Below are positions 8,815-18,085 of a DNA stretch of 64,000 nucleotides, in pieces; the stretch's first letter is position 1; each line of letters begins with the position of its first letter. Location: contig JBIQIY010000024.1 of the NCBI GenBank assembly GCA_044507775.1, positions 1 to 64,000 of the forward strand. The letters are read 5' to 3'. A program made the position numbers and the translations under genes. The DNA is from Chryseosolibacter sp044507775. GTDB taxonomy: Bacteria; Bacteroidota; Bacteroidia; Cytophagales; Cyclobacteriaceae. A model generated the notes under the pieces. That model did not search any database. It was not told where the DNA came from and was given only the letters and a program-made list of their open reading frames with translations.

Positions 8815-9390
8815 ATGGCCGGTAAAGCGATAATTTTTTCAGCCCCATCCGGTTCAGGAAAAACTACCATCGTAAAACATCTCCTGGAAAACAATTCCGA
8901 TCTTGGCTTTTCAATATCGGCGTCTACCCGCGATCGCAGGGGGCGTACCGAAATGAACGGGAAAGATTACTACTTTCTGTCCCCTGATGAATTCAAGAAA
9001 AAGATCGACAACAATGAGTTCGTCGAATGGGAGGAAGTCTACGAGGGGAATTTTTACGGCACTTTGAAATCGGAAATCGACCGCGTATGGGAGAGTGGTA
9101 AAAACGTTATCTTTGACGTAGATGTCAAGGGCGGATTGAATCTTAAAAAATATTTTGGGGACCGCGCGCTCGCAATCTTTGTTAAGGTTCCATCTATCGA
9201 TGTTCTTAAAGAACGACTTCACGACCGGGGGACCGAAACGCCCGAGAGCCTTTCGCGGCGGCTCTTCAAGGCTCAGTTCGAGATGGGATTCAGCGACAAA
9301 TTCGATGTCGTCCTTGTCAATGAAAACCTGGATCGATCGCTCGCCGAAGCTCAGAAGTTGTACGACGACTTCAAAGGTCCGGCGCGGTGA
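8815..9390 (+). CDS. gmk: Guanylate kinase
   Basis: 191 aa. A P-loop at about 7-17 (FSAPSGSGKTT) is followed by the GMP-binding region with STRDRRGRTE and the GKDYYFLS motif, and the EWEEVYEGNFYGT segment typical of the family. It phosphorylates GMP to GDP with ATP in the cytosol. The start ATG follows the anti-sigma TAG directly. The C-terminus is somewhat shorter than in E. coli Gmk, which is not worrying for this phylum. Confidence 0.97.
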   Translation: MAGKAIIFSAPSGSGKTTIVKHLLENNSDLGFSISASTRDRRGRTEMNGKDYYFLSPDEFKKKIDNNEFVEWEEVYEGNFYGTLKSEIDRVWESGKNVIFDVDVKGGLNLKKYFGDRALAIFVKVPSIDVLKERLHDRGTETPESLSRRLFKAQFEMGFSDKFDVVLVNENLDRSLAEAQKLYDDFKGPAR

Positions 9391-9450
9391 GTCACACTCC
9401 GGAAATTTGTTTACTTACTTGTTCAATCCACCTGGGAAACCGAATAATCG

Positions 9451-10026
9451 TTGAAAACAGGTCTCTTCTTCGGCTCCTTCAACCCGGTCCATATTGGTCA
9501 CCTGATCATTGCCAACATCATGGCGGAGACAACGGACCTCGACAAGGTGTGGATGGTTGTCTCCCCGCAAAATCCATTTAAACCCAGCAGAGGTTTGCTT
9601 CATGAATTCGACCGGTACGACATGATGCGCGCCGCCGTGTATGATCACTACAAGATCGAGGCTTCGGACATCGAGTTTCATCTTCCCAAACCCAGCTTTA
9701 CAATCCATACGCTGCTTCATCTCAGTGAGCGGCACCCCGACAAAGCGTTCAAGGTAATCATGGGTGAAGACAACCTCGTTAACTTCGTCAAGTGGAAAAG
9801 TCACGAGCGTATCCTGGAGGATTACGGATTATATGTATATCCCCGTCCCAACGCGCAACCATCCGAACTTAAATCGCATCCTAACGTTAAAATGGTCGAA
9901 GCGCCTATGTTGGATATTTCAGCCACCTTCATCCGGAACTGCGTGAAAAAGCACCAGTCAATTCGCTATCTCGTGCCGGATGCCGTGGAGGAAATGATCC
10001 GCATAAAAGGATTTTATCTTCGTTAG
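9451..10026 (+). CDS. nadD: Nicotinate-nucleotide adenylyltransferase
   Basis: 191 aa. The N-terminal nucleotidyltransferase signature GLFFGSFNPVHIGHLII carries the HxGH catalytic motif. The C-terminal ISATFIRNCV segment is the family's ISxTxxR motif. The enzyme adenylates nicotinate mononucleotide in NAD biosynthesis. The start is a TTG at 9451, giving a product beginning two residues before the GLFFGSF strand, as expected; no closer ATG exists. It lies 60 bp after gmk in the same direction and is probably part of the sigma/anti-sigma/gmk transcript. Confidence 0.96.
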   Translation: MKTGLFFGSFNPVHIGHLIIANIMAETTDLDKVWMVVSPQNPFKPSRGLLHEFDRYDMMRAAVYDHYKIEASDIEFHLPKPSFTIHTLLHLSERHPDKAFKVIMGEDNLVNFVKWKSHERILEDYGLYVYPRPNAQPSELKSHPNVKMVEAPMLDISATFIRNCVKKHQSIRYLVPDAVEEMIRIKGFYLR

Positions 10027-10057
10027 ATTCCACAGATCAAATCAAAACCCTTACCCT

Positions 10058-12733
10058 TTGCGTGTGAACTGTCAGTCGCGGAATGTCTCTGCCAACTCTG
10101 TTCGAATTATCGCATTTTTTGCGGTGTTGAACTTCATGTCTATCGCCGCCCAGGCCCAGAGCGGCGGTGTGCGTGGATCCATTTCGGATGAAGAAGGGCA
10201 CCCCCTTCCCTTTGCGACAATCTTTGTAAAGCAGTTGGGTACGGGTACTACCGCCAACGCGGAAGCCACATACGAGATACCCATGAGCGCTGGTCGTTAT
10301 GAACTCGTCTTTCAGCACCTCGGGCGAAAAACGGAAGTGCGCGTCGTCGATATTGAAAGGGACTTCAAAGAGCTCAATATTACACTCGTCCCCCAGGAGA
10401 TCGTACTCCAGTCGGTGACGGTGAATGCCGACGACGAAGACCCAGCCTATTCCATTATGCGCAAGGCGATCGCGAAGGCCAACTACCACCGGAACGTTCT
10501 CGACTCGTATACGGCGCGGGTGTATATTAAAGGAGCCGGCAAGCTGAAAGACTATCCATGGCTTGCCAAGCGGGCACTGGAAAAGGAAGGAATCGAAAAA
10601 AATCGCGTCTTTATTTCAGAATCAGTCAGCGATATCAAATTTACACGACCGAACAAGTTTGAAGAGAAAGTCATCTCGATCCGCAGTGATGGCAAGGACA
10701 ACAACACATCTCCGAACGGGTACATTTTCGGAAGCTTTTATGAGCCCGAGATCGCCGGAACCATATCACCGTTCTCGCCGAAGGCCTTTTCCTATTACCG
10801 GTTCGAATACCTGGGGACATTCCATGATCGCGAGTACGAGATCAGCCGGATCCGCGTGACGCCGCGCTCGAAGGGAGATAATGTAGTCGACGGAATTGTG
10901 AACATTGTAGAAGATGACTGGAGCCTGCATAGCCTGGACATCAGCACGATCAAACTGGGGATCGAGATTCACATTAAGTCGATGTGCGGTCCGATTGATG
11001 GTAAGGTGTGGCTTCCTGTGTCACACCAGTTCCGGGTAGAAGGAAAAATCTTCGGATTCGAATTTGAATATAACTACCTCGCCAGTGTGAGCAACTACCA
11101 TATCGCATTAAATCCTAACATCTACGTAGAAGAAATGCAGGTTGTGGATGAAAAGCGTGACGAGGCACTGGCCCGGGAAATTGAAAAAACACAAAAGGAG
11201 ATTTCGAAGAAGAAATCTGACAAGGAGACCACCGGGTTGCAGGAACGGCTCGCCGCCGGGGATGAGATAACGAGGAAGGAATTAAAGTCGATCGTTAAGC
11301 AGTACGAAAAAGAGGAGCAGAAGCAGCAGAAGGAGCCCGAGGTACTTTCTGAGGTTAACTTTACGATCGATAGCGCCGCATACAAGAAAGATTCGCTTTA
11401 CTGGGCAGAGGTAAGGCCGATTCCGCTTACGCGGGAAGAAGTCAGGGGCTACGAGAAATCCGACAGCCTGGCCGCGATCGAACGCGCGAAGAACGAAGGG
11501 GATACTCTCAAGGCATCAAAGCATAAAGGCTTTCAACCCTGGGATCTGTTAATCGGCGACCATTATACTACCGGCAAACACTCAAATTTTCAGATCTATT
11601 TTCCGATGGCAGGGTTCAACACCGTTGAAGGCTTCAACATCGTCTACAGGGTTGCGTTCGGTGTTGTGTTCCAGGATACGAGTCGCACCCGTTTTACCAT
11701 CCGCCCAGTGGCCCGCTATGCTTTTTCGCGCGAGAAGTTGTCAGGATATCTGAACCTCGCGCTGCGCAACCCGAAGTACAGGCTCGATGTGAACGGAGGC
11801 AGATATGTAAGCCAATACAATCTGGAGGATCCGATTCTCCCGGTTGTCAATACGTTTACCACGTTGTTCCTGGAGAAGAATCTCATGAAGATCTACGAGC
11901 GCGACTTTGTTGATGTGCGCTATCGCCGCACGATCAATCCGTTTCTTTCCATTTCATCGAACTGGTCATTGAGCAACCGACGTGAGCTGTTCAACGATTC
12001 GGACTTCAAACTGATCGATCGCAAGCGAATTGAAGATTATACACCTAACCGGCCGGTAACGGATGAGCTGGGCGACGCCGGATTTCCCGCACACCAGGCC
12101 CTTGTGGGATCGGTTGGCATCGCGGCGCGTCCATGGCTCAAGTTCCGGATTCGCAACGGTGAGAAACGCGAAATCCAGAGTTCATCGCCCCTGATCTCGA
12201 TTGACTATCGCAAAGGATTCCCGGGCGTGCTGGATAGTGATGTTGATTTTGACCAGTTGGAGCTAGGTGTAAAACACGGCTTTCAGATGGGAGTAAAGGG
12301 CTCGCTTGACTTCTGGCTACGTGGAGGTATGTTCTTCAACAACGACCGGATGTACTTCATGGATTACAAGCACTTCCTTGGGAATGAGACTCCGTTCAGT
12401 ACAACAGACCCCGTCGGAAGTTTCCGTCTACTCGATTACTACCGGTATAGTACCGCTGACCGTTATTTCTCGGCGAATGTTCACTACCAGTTCCGCAAGT
12501 TCGTCGTCACGACCATTCCCATGGTTCGCCTTGCCGGCATTCGGGAAAATGTTTTTGTGAATTACCTGGCGACGCCCACGTCGCAGAACTATACCGAGAT
12601 CGGATATTCGATCAACGGCATTCTGAGAATCTTGCGACTGGAAGCTGCCGCAGCTTTCCGCGATGGAAAGTACATCGGCTATGGATTCCGCATCGGCATC
12701 GCCACTAATATTGCTGTAAATTTTTCCGATTGA
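10058..12733 (+). CDS. DUF5686 / CarboxypepD_reg outer-membrane protein
   Basis: 891 aa. A signal sequence (IIAFFAVLNFMSIAAQAQ, about 18-35) precedes a CarboxypepD_reg-like domain (about 37-125; GHPLPFATIFVK). The DUF5686 region follows (YSIMRKAIAKANYHRN, YTARVYIKG), with a charged Lys/Glu coiled stretch at about 355-445. A long C-terminal beta-rich part ends in aromatic and polar strands like an outer-membrane barrel. The start chosen is TTG at 10058; GTG at 10064 is equally possible, whereas the first ATG (10138) would cut off the signal peptide. The family is widespread in Bacteroidota with no settled function. Confidence 0.85.
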   Translation: MRVNCQSRNVSANSVRIIAFFAVLNFMSIAAQAQSGGVRGSISDEEGHPLPFATIFVKQLGTGTTANAEATYEIPMSAGRYELVFQHLGRKTEVRVVDIERDFKELNITLVPQEIVLQSVTVNADDEDPAYSIMRKAIAKANYHRNVLDSYTARVYIKGAGKLKDYPWLAKRALEKEGIEKNRVFISESVSDIKFTRPNKFEEKVISIRSDGKDNNTSPNGYIFGSFYEPEIAGTISPFSPKAFSYYRFEYLGTFHDREYEISRIRVTPRSKGDNVVDGIVNIVEDDWSLHSLDISTIKLGIEIHIKSMCGPIDGKVWLPVSHQFRVEGKIFGFEFEYNYLASVSNYHIALNPNIYVEEMQVVDEKRDEALAREIEKTQKEISKKKSDKETTGLQERLAAGDEITRKELKSIVKQYEKEEQKQQKEPEVLSEVNFTIDSAAYKKDSLYWAEVRPIPLTREEVRGYEKSDSLAAIERAKNEGDTLKASKHKGFQPWDLLIGDHYTTGKHSNFQIYFPMAGFNTVEGFNIVYRVAFGVVFQDTSRTRFTIRPVARYAFSREKLSGYLNLALRNPKYRLDVNGGRYVSQYNLEDPILPVVNTFTTLFLEKNLMKIYERDFVDVRYRRTINPFLSISSNWSLSNRRELFNDSDFKLIDRKRIEDYTPNRPVTDELGDAGFPAHQALVGSVGIAARPWLKFRIRNGEKREIQSSSPLISIDYRKGFPGVLDSDVDFDQLELGVKHGFQMGVKGSLDFWLRGGMFFNNDRMYFMDYKHFLGNETPFSTTDPVGSFRLLDYYRYSTADRYFSANVHYQFRKFVVTTIPMVRLAGIRENVFVNYLATPTSQNYTEIGYSINGILRILRLEAAAAFRDGKYIGYGFRIGIATNIAVNFSD

Positions 12734-12785
12734 TGATCGCTTGGGAGTTACCACCTCACGCGTCGCGGAAATAATCTCACGCAAA

Positions 12786-12825
12786 CCTGCCTGCCAAAAC
12801 TCGGCCCAGCGCGCCGGCAGGCAGG
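12786..12825. repeat. GC-rich 40-bp inverted repeat (copy 1)
   Basis: Perfect 10-bp arms, CCTGCCTGCC at 12786-12795 and GGCAGGCAGG at 12816-12825, enclose a 20-base loop. The same arms with the same spacing recur at 46878-46917, and a shorter version at 33056-33087, each beside heptad tracts. It is probably one part of a composite intergenic repeat. Confidence 0.75.
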
Positions 12826-13087
12826 GGCGCAAAGCTCGCTGTTCAATGCAAATGCATCTTCATCATGCAGTGCATGCGTCTCCGGGTTGTTGCTTGATCA
12901 TGATAGCTCATCACAAGGGGCCGCAAAGAATTTCCTGCGCTGAAGCGCAGGTGTTATCCAGTGTTGATTGGCCGACACTTTGAGAGGGATGACACTGACG
13001 ACCACTCCCTGCCTGCCGATGCGAAAGCCCGAAGGGAAGGCATTCTCACCACTCACCACTCACTACTCACGCACGTGCCATCGCTCG

Positions 13088-13184
13088 AACTTCCTGAAAG
13101 TCTGAAGAGTCAACTTCGTATCAATTGTGAGCTTGCCCGAAGACCCGCTTACCATGACGAGATCCCAAAAACTTTCAGGAAGTT
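13088..13184. repeat. Perfect 14-bp inverted repeat pair
   Basis: AACTTCCTGAAAGT at 13088-13101 and its exact complement ACTTTCAGGAAGTT at 13171-13184 bracket about 69 bp of sequence without a gene. The layout is that of a very small non-autonomous element or a long-range hairpin. No flanking target duplication is obvious. Confidence 0.55.
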
Positions 13185-13255
13185 TTCCCCTCACCTCTTA
13201 CGACTTATAACTTATAACTCACAACTCACAACTCACAACTCACTATCTTTACCCC

Positions 13256-14269
13256 GTGGCAATACCCATTGACGAGTTCCTCAAATTGCGCGCCTCCCTT
13301 CCGGTAGCGGATGTCAGATCAGAAGGGGAGTACGCCGAAGGTCACATGAGACATGCCGTAAACATTCCCATCCTCAACAACGAGGAGCGTGTTGCCGTTG
13401 GTACCGATTACAAACAGAAGGGACAGGCCGAAGCGATCAAGACGGGTTTTCGCCTGGTCGGGCCTAGGTTTCTGGAAATCATAAACAACGCGGAGGCAGT
13501 TGCCGCCGGTCGTGAATTGCTTGTGCATTGCTGGAGGGGAGGAATGCGGTCGGCAAACTTTTGCAATGTTCTGGGGATGGCAAAGATCAGGACCCTTCAG
13601 CTTGAGGGCGGATACAAGGCGTACCGCGAGCAGGCCCTTCGCTCTTATAGCATGCCCCTGAAGCTCCGTGTCATCGGCGGACTTACCGGCAGCGGTAAGA
13701 GCGAAATATTGCGCGAGCTGGAACGGAAGGGGGAACAGATACTGGACCTGGAAAAGATGGCCAGCCACAAAGGCTCGGTCTTTGGAGGCCTGATGATGCC
13801 ACCACAACCCACGACGGAGCAATTTCAGAATGAGTTGTTTGAAGACCTCATGTGCCTGGATCCAACGCGGAGGATATGGGTAGAGGATGAATCGATTGCC
13901 GTGGGAAAAGTATTTCTCCCCGAACCGTTCTGGCGTCAGATGTCCAACGCGCCTGTCTTTGACATCAGTGCAGATAAGGCGATCCGGATCGAACGCCTTG
14001 TCCGCGAATACGGTCCTGCCGGCAAAGCCGAATTCCTGGCAGCAATGGAGAAGATCATCAAAAAGCTGGGCGGCCAGAACTTTAAAGCCGCGAAAGAAAA
14101 ACTTGAAGAAGGCGACATGCCCTCCACCATTGATATCCTTCTGACCTACTACGATAAGGCTTACGGCATGGGACTTAAAAACAAACAACATCGCATCAAG
14201 GCACGTGTTGCATGGGATGGCGTCGATGCTGGTGCGTGCGTTGAAGAGTTGTTGAGGGCGAAGGTTTAG
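13256..14269 (+). CDS. mnmH: tRNA 2-selenouridine synthase
   Basis: 337 aa. An N-terminal rhodanese domain (about 5-120) has the active-site Cys92 in ELLVHCWRGGMRS. A C-terminal P-loop domain starts with GLTGSGKSEI (about 142-151). This two-domain build is specific to MnmH/SelU (YbbB), which replaces sulfur by selenium in the wobble 2-thiouridine of tRNAs, using selenophosphate. The supplier, selD, follows 23 bp downstream. The start is a GTG at 13256, directly before the conserved AIPIDEFL. Length fits the family. Confidence 0.96.
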   Translation: MAIPIDEFLKLRASLPVADVRSEGEYAEGHMRHAVNIPILNNEERVAVGTDYKQKGQAEAIKTGFRLVGPRFLEIINNAEAVAAGRELLVHCWRGGMRSANFCNVLGMAKIRTLQLEGGYKAYREQALRSYSMPLKLRVIGGLTGSGKSEILRELERKGEQILDLEKMASHKGSVFGGLMMPPQPTTEQFQNELFEDLMCLDPTRRIWVEDESIAVGKVFLPEPFWRQMSNAPVFDISADKAIRIERLVREYGPAGKAEFLAAMEKIIKKLGGQNFKAAKEKLEEGDMPSTIDILLTYYDKAYGMGLKNKQHRIKARVAWDGVDAGACVEELLRAKV

Positions 14270-14292
14270 TGTTAAATTGATAAATTGCCGGC

Positions 14293-15324
14293 ATGGAGCA
14301 AGTCAAACTCACACAATTTAGCCACGGGGCGGGTTGTGGATGCAAAATTTCCCCCGCGATTCTCGATAAAATACTTCATTCTGAACAAAAAAACGGTTCT
14401 TTTCCTCAGCTCCTGGTTGGAAACGAATCACGCGACGACGCCGCCGTTTACAACCTCGGCGATGGAACGTGCATCGTGAGCACAACAGATTTTTTTATGC
14501 CTATCGTGGACGACCCGTTTACGTTTGGCGCCATCGCATCGGTGAATGCCATTAGCGATATTTTTGCAATGGGAGGGGAGCCACTCATGGCGGTAGCAAT
14601 CCTCGGCTGGCCAATCAACAAGATCCCTCCGGAGGTGGCGAAAGACGTTCTCGAAGGAAGTCGCGATGTCTGCAATCGCGCCGGAATTCCCCTTGCCGGC
14701 GGACATAGTATCGACTGTCCGGAGCCGGTCTTTGGACTCGCAGTAACCGGGAAGGTCAATCAGGAACATCTGAAACGCAACGATTCTGCAACGGCAGGAT
14801 CACTGCTCTATCTCACCAAACCACTCGGAGTGGGCATTGTCACGACGGCTCAGAAGAAAGGCATCGTCGAAGAACAACACCTTCATGAGGCTATCCGCTC
14901 CATGCTCACACTGAATTCACTGGGGGCCGGATTTGGCAAGCTGTCTTATGTCACCGCGTTGACGGATGTCACGGGCTTCGGATTGCTGGGCCATCTGTCG
15001 GAAGTATGCGCGGGAAGCGGCGTGTCTGCCGAAATCGAATTTGAGAAAGTGCCGCGATTCAGTTTTCTGGACCAATACATCCAACAGAAGAGCATGCCCG
15101 GTGGAACGACGCGAAACTGGGATAGCTATGGCGCCGGCGTTCAGGGGGTGTCTGAAATGCAAAAAGCGATCCTCGCTGATCCACAAACAAGCGGGGGGCT
15201 GCTGGTGGCTGTACAAGAATCGCATGCAAGCGAATTTGAAAAATATCTCGCCGAACAGGGTAACCCGGCGAGACCGTTTGGAAAACTGATTGCAAAACAG
15301 GATGCTCTGATTACCGTCAGGTAG
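14293..15324 (+). CDS. selD: Selenide, water dikinase (selenophosphate synthetase)
   Basis: 343 aa. The N-terminal glycine-rich loop HGAGCGCK (11-18) holds the catalytic Cys15/Cys17 pair; there is no selenocysteine codon. The AIRS-type ATP-binding core follows (FFMPIVDDPFTFGAIASVNAISD; DVTGFGLLGHL). It makes selenophosphate from selenide and ATP in the cytosol. Its neighbour mnmH uses the product for tRNA selenouridine. No selA or selB is in the window, so selenium may be used only for tRNA here; this is an inference limited by the window. The gene ends 10 bp from the convergent ppc. Confidence 0.97.
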   Translation: MEQVKLTQFSHGAGCGCKISPAILDKILHSEQKNGSFPQLLVGNESRDDAAVYNLGDGTCIVSTTDFFMPIVDDPFTFGAIASVNAISDIFAMGGEPLMAVAILGWPINKIPPEVAKDVLEGSRDVCNRAGIPLAGGHSIDCPEPVFGLAVTGKVNQEHLKRNDSATAGSLLYLTKPLGVGIVTTAQKKGIVEEQHLHEAIRSMLTLNSLGAGFGKLSYVTALTDVTGFGLLGHLSEVCAGSGVSAEIEFEKVPRFSFLDQYIQQKSMPGGTTRNWDSYGAGVQGVSEMQKAILADPQTSGGLLVAVQESHASEFEKYLAEQGNPARPFGKLIAKQDALITVR

Positions 15325-15334
15325 AGTGACCGCG

Positions 15335-17902
15335 TCAGGCAGAGTTTCTCGCAGCGTTGATAATTCCGAACATACAACGCAAGACCAGTTTCTTGTAGAG
15401 CTCGGCGTAAGGCTTCTCTGCACTCTCCATATTTCGCAAATGCTGAATACCAAACTGTTGAATTGTAATGAGCGGAAGGACGATCCGTTCGCGCAGCTTA
15501 ACCGAATCGCGGTTCACCGGATTGTTATCCATCAATTCGGATAGTCCCGAGACTTCGAGCACCATCCTCACCGACAGCTCGTATTCGTCATTCATCTTTT
15601 TCCAGAACTCACCGAACTCCTTGTCCTTTGCCAGGTACGCAGTCGCCGGGAAATAGCTCTTGGTCATCGACATCATGCTGTTGGCCAGCAACGTCCGGAA
15701 GAAGAGTGATTGATCGTAAAGCTTCTTCAGGTCGTCCATCTTTCCATCCTTCTGCAGTTCTTTGATAGCGCTGCCCACGCCGTAGAATCCGGGAATATTT
15801 TGTTTCATCTGCGCCCAAGAGCCGACAAACGGTATCGCGCGGAGGTCTTCAAACTTCAGTGCATCGCCTTGGTTTCTTTTTACAGGACGCGATCCGATGT
15901 TGATGTCGCCGAAGAAAGACAGCGGTGTTACCTTCTCCAGGTAGGGGACAAACCGGGGATGTCGCTTGAGGTCAAGGTAGGCGCGATGCGCGGCCTTGGC
16001 CAGATTCTCCAGCAGATTTTTTTCCTTGTCAGAAAGCGGTGGCTTTTTGGTTCGGAACACATCGTTCTCGATTCCTGCTGACAGTAGTTGCTCGAGGTTG
16101 AAGAGACAGGAAACGGGTTTTCCAAAATTCGAACTGATCGTTTGCCCCTGAACGGTGACCTGCACTTCCTTGTCTTCAATGGTATCGCCAAGCGATGCAT
16201 AGAAGTCATGTGTATTTCCGCCTCCACGTGCCGGGGGGCCGCCGCGGCCGTCGAAGAATACTGCCGTCAATCCATGCTCCCTTGAGAGCAATGTCAGGTT
16301 CTCTTTCGCGCGGAATATCGACCAGTTCGCGCGGAGGTATCCGCCGTCTTTCGTGCCGTCGGAAAATCCCAGCATAATGGTTTGCTTGTTCCCGCGCTTT
16401 TTCAGATGGTCGCGATAGGCCTGCACGTTGTACAACGAATCCATGACCTCCGGCGCGTTCGCCAGGTCCTCAATCGTCTCGAACAGGGGAACGATGTCCA
16501 GGTTAAGATCGTCATCATCTGCGAGAAGAAGCTTTGCCAGTTGAAATACGCGGATTACGTCAAGGGCCGTCTGACAGTTGCTGATGACATAGCGGTGGCA
16601 GCCTTCGACGCCGTTCATTTTCTGAATTTGGCCGATAACCGTGATGCTCTCGATAAGCTCAGAAATGAAGGGATCTTCGAATTTTATTTTCTGCGGTTTG
16701 AACTTTAGCCCTAACAGTGTCTTGATCTTATCCGGCTCCGGCATGTTTGCATAATCCTTCAGCTTCTTGTTCTTGGGCTGAAGTTTCTTGAGGATGGAAT
16801 CCCACGCATAGCCGTGCTTCCGGCTATCCTGCCGGATATCCATACTCGCGAAGTAGAATCCAAAAATCCTGACTTTTATGATCACCTCGTCCAGAAGGTC
16901 GAGAAACAAGCGGTTGTGTTTTTCGATGATCAGTTTGCGGGCTTTGTTCAGATCCGCCAGCAGAGCTTCAGGTGATTCGTAGCCGCCCTCGCCAGAGCCA
17001 TACGCCAGCTGATAAACCTTTTGTTCAACGCCGGCAATAATCGCGTCAACTCCCTGAAAAGTGAGCCTTCTCTTCAGAAATCGCGCATCGCGGTAGTAGC
17101 AGCGCATGAGGGTTTGTTGTAAGTGGCGGGCAACCTGCAAGCTGGTTTCATGCGTCACATACGGATTCCCATCACGGTCGCCACCCGGCCAGAACCCCAC
17201 TTTCATCAAATCGAAATTTTTCCATTCTTCCGGCTTGATATGCAGGCCCCTCATCAATTTGATAATGATCTCGGGGATAACTTCATAAAAGACATTCTCC
17301 AGGAACCATGAGAGGCTCATCGCTTCACCATACGGCGTCGGTTTCTCGCGGTTGATGAAAGCGGTCTTTCCAAGCTGGCGCAAGAGAAGGTTGATGTGCT
17401 CGAGATTCCCTTCGCCAATTGCCTCTTCAAGATCATTGATGATGGCAAGCACGTGGCCGGGGTAGAACTGCGTGGGGTGCGCGGTCAGCACGAGGCGGAT
17501 GCTGAAATCATCGAGTTTCTTTTTCAGTTCGTTAATGACACCCTCCGACTCTGCGCGGAGAAGAAGCTCATTCAGCGTTCCTTTTCCATTCAGGTCATTG
17601 ATTTGTGCGAAAGCTGCATCCTCGATTGAATCAAACAGGACTACCTGCCGCTCGGTATATTGGATGAAATTGAAAAGCAGGCCGAACATTTCTTCGCGAG
17701 TGGCCGCCGGGGCGAAGTCATTGAAAAACTTCTTGATGATCGACCGCGGATCTTTGCCCTTATTAAAGCCGGTTTCGCAGGCCTGTTGCAACAATGGCAG
17801 CAAAGTGCCTGTGCGATAGATGCCCGTGTAGGGGAGATTGAGGAAAAGGCTGTTGTAGATGTGATAGCGGGTGGAGACTGCCTGATTGTAGTTTGTGACC
17901 AT
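15335..17902 (-). CDS. ppc: Phosphoenolpyruvate carboxylase
   Basis: 855 aa, within the normal length for the family. The catalytic histidine lies in LTAHPTQ (His142). GFWPGGDRDGNP and the glycine-rich FFDGRGGPPARGGGNTH (about 540-560) are the expected PEPC motifs; the latter is the variant of FHGRGG seen in Bacteroidota. It carboxylates PEP to oxaloacetate to refill the TCA cycle. It stands alone, and a TAAATTTG box lies at 17922-17929, about 20 bases before its ATG. Confidence 0.96.
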   Translation of the reverse strand: MVTNYNQAVSTRYHIYNSLFLNLPYTGIYRTGTLLPLLQQACETGFNKGKDPRSIIKKFFNDFAPAATREEMFGLLFNFIQYTERQVVLFDSIEDAAFAQINDLNGKGTLNELLLRAESEGVINELKKKLDDFSIRLVLTAHPTQFYPGHVLAIINDLEEAIGEGNLEHINLLLRQLGKTAFINREKPTPYGEAMSLSWFLENVFYEVIPEIIIKLMRGLHIKPEEWKNFDLMKVGFWPGGDRDGNPYVTHETSLQVARHLQQTLMRCYYRDARFLKRRLTFQGVDAIIAGVEQKVYQLAYGSGEGGYESPEALLADLNKARKLIIEKHNRLFLDLLDEVIIKVRIFGFYFASMDIRQDSRKHGYAWDSILKKLQPKNKKLKDYANMPEPDKIKTLLGLKFKPQKIKFEDPFISELIESITVIGQIQKMNGVEGCHRYVISNCQTALDVIRVFQLAKLLLADDDDLNLDIVPLFETIEDLANAPEVMDSLYNVQAYRDHLKKRGNKQTIMLGFSDGTKDGGYLRANWSIFRAKENLTLLSREHGLTAVFFDGRGGPPARGGGNTHDFYASLGDTIEDKEVQVTVQGQTISSNFGKPVSCLFNLEQLLSAGIENDVFRTKKPPLSDKEKNLLENLAKAAHRAYLDLKRHPRFVPYLEKVTPLSFFGDINIGSRPVKRNQGDALKFEDLRAIPFVGSWAQMKQNIPGFYGVGSAIKELQKDGKMDDLKKLYDQSLFFRTLLANSMMSMTKSYFPATAYLAKDKEFGEFWKKMNDEYELSVRMVLEVSGLSELMDNNPVNRDSVKLRERIVLPLITIQQFGIQHLRNMESAEKPYAELYKKLVLRCMFGIINAARNSA

Positions 17903-17921
17903 GAATTAGGTTTGATTGCTA

Positions 17922-17929
17922 CAAATTTA
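17922..17929 (-). promoter_or_regulatory. Candidate -7 promoter box for ppc
   Basis: TAAATTTG on the minus strand fits the Bacteroidota -7 consensus TAnnTTTG and sits about 20 bases upstream of the ppc ATG. No clear TTTG at -33 was found, so support is limited. Confidence 0.35.
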
Positions 17930-18042
17930 TCAAATAGAAGCAATCTTCACATCCATCAGGGGGATTTGAAACATTTCGACGTAGCAAATGCCCGAATTCG
18001 TTTGCAATGAGGATTCAACGCGTTTCGAGCAGGAGAATAATA

Positions 18043-18067
18043 GTAGGATCGCGGAATGCGACCCTAC
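18043..18067 (-). terminator. Hairpin downstream of the DUF1573 gene
   Basis: GTAGGATCGC and GCGACCCTAC pair with one mismatch around a 5-base loop, 19 bases after the DUF1573 stop codon. On the minus strand it is followed by a moderately T-rich stretch rather than a clean T-run, so it is only a candidate terminator. Confidence 0.4.
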
Positions 18068-18085
18068 AATTGCAAATGGTTGGCA

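Larger units (their letters stand above)
12734..13255. repeat. Repeat-rich intergenic region before mnmH
   Basis: 522 bp with no supported gene. It contains a 40-bp GC hairpin at 12786-12825, a small palindrome CCTGCGCT-GA-AGCGCAGG at 12934-12951, heptad tracts reading CTCACCA/CTCACTA at 13045-13070, and six perfect 7-bp units at 13204-13245 (CTTATAA twice, CTCACAA three times, CTCACTA once). Read on the minus strand each heptad contains a stop codon core, TGAG or TAAG. The last tract ends ten bases before the mnmH start codon, with a TATCTTTA box between. Confidence 0.75.

Noticed and set aside
13319..14191. 290-codon open frame antisense to mnmH
   Set aside because: It mirrors the mnmH coding frame, has no recognisable motif, and mnmH is unmistakable on the plus strand.
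14323..14346. Possible selenocysteine in SelD
   Set aside because: The active-site loop reads Cys-Gly-Cys with ordinary codons and no in-frame TGA, so no Sec is needed.
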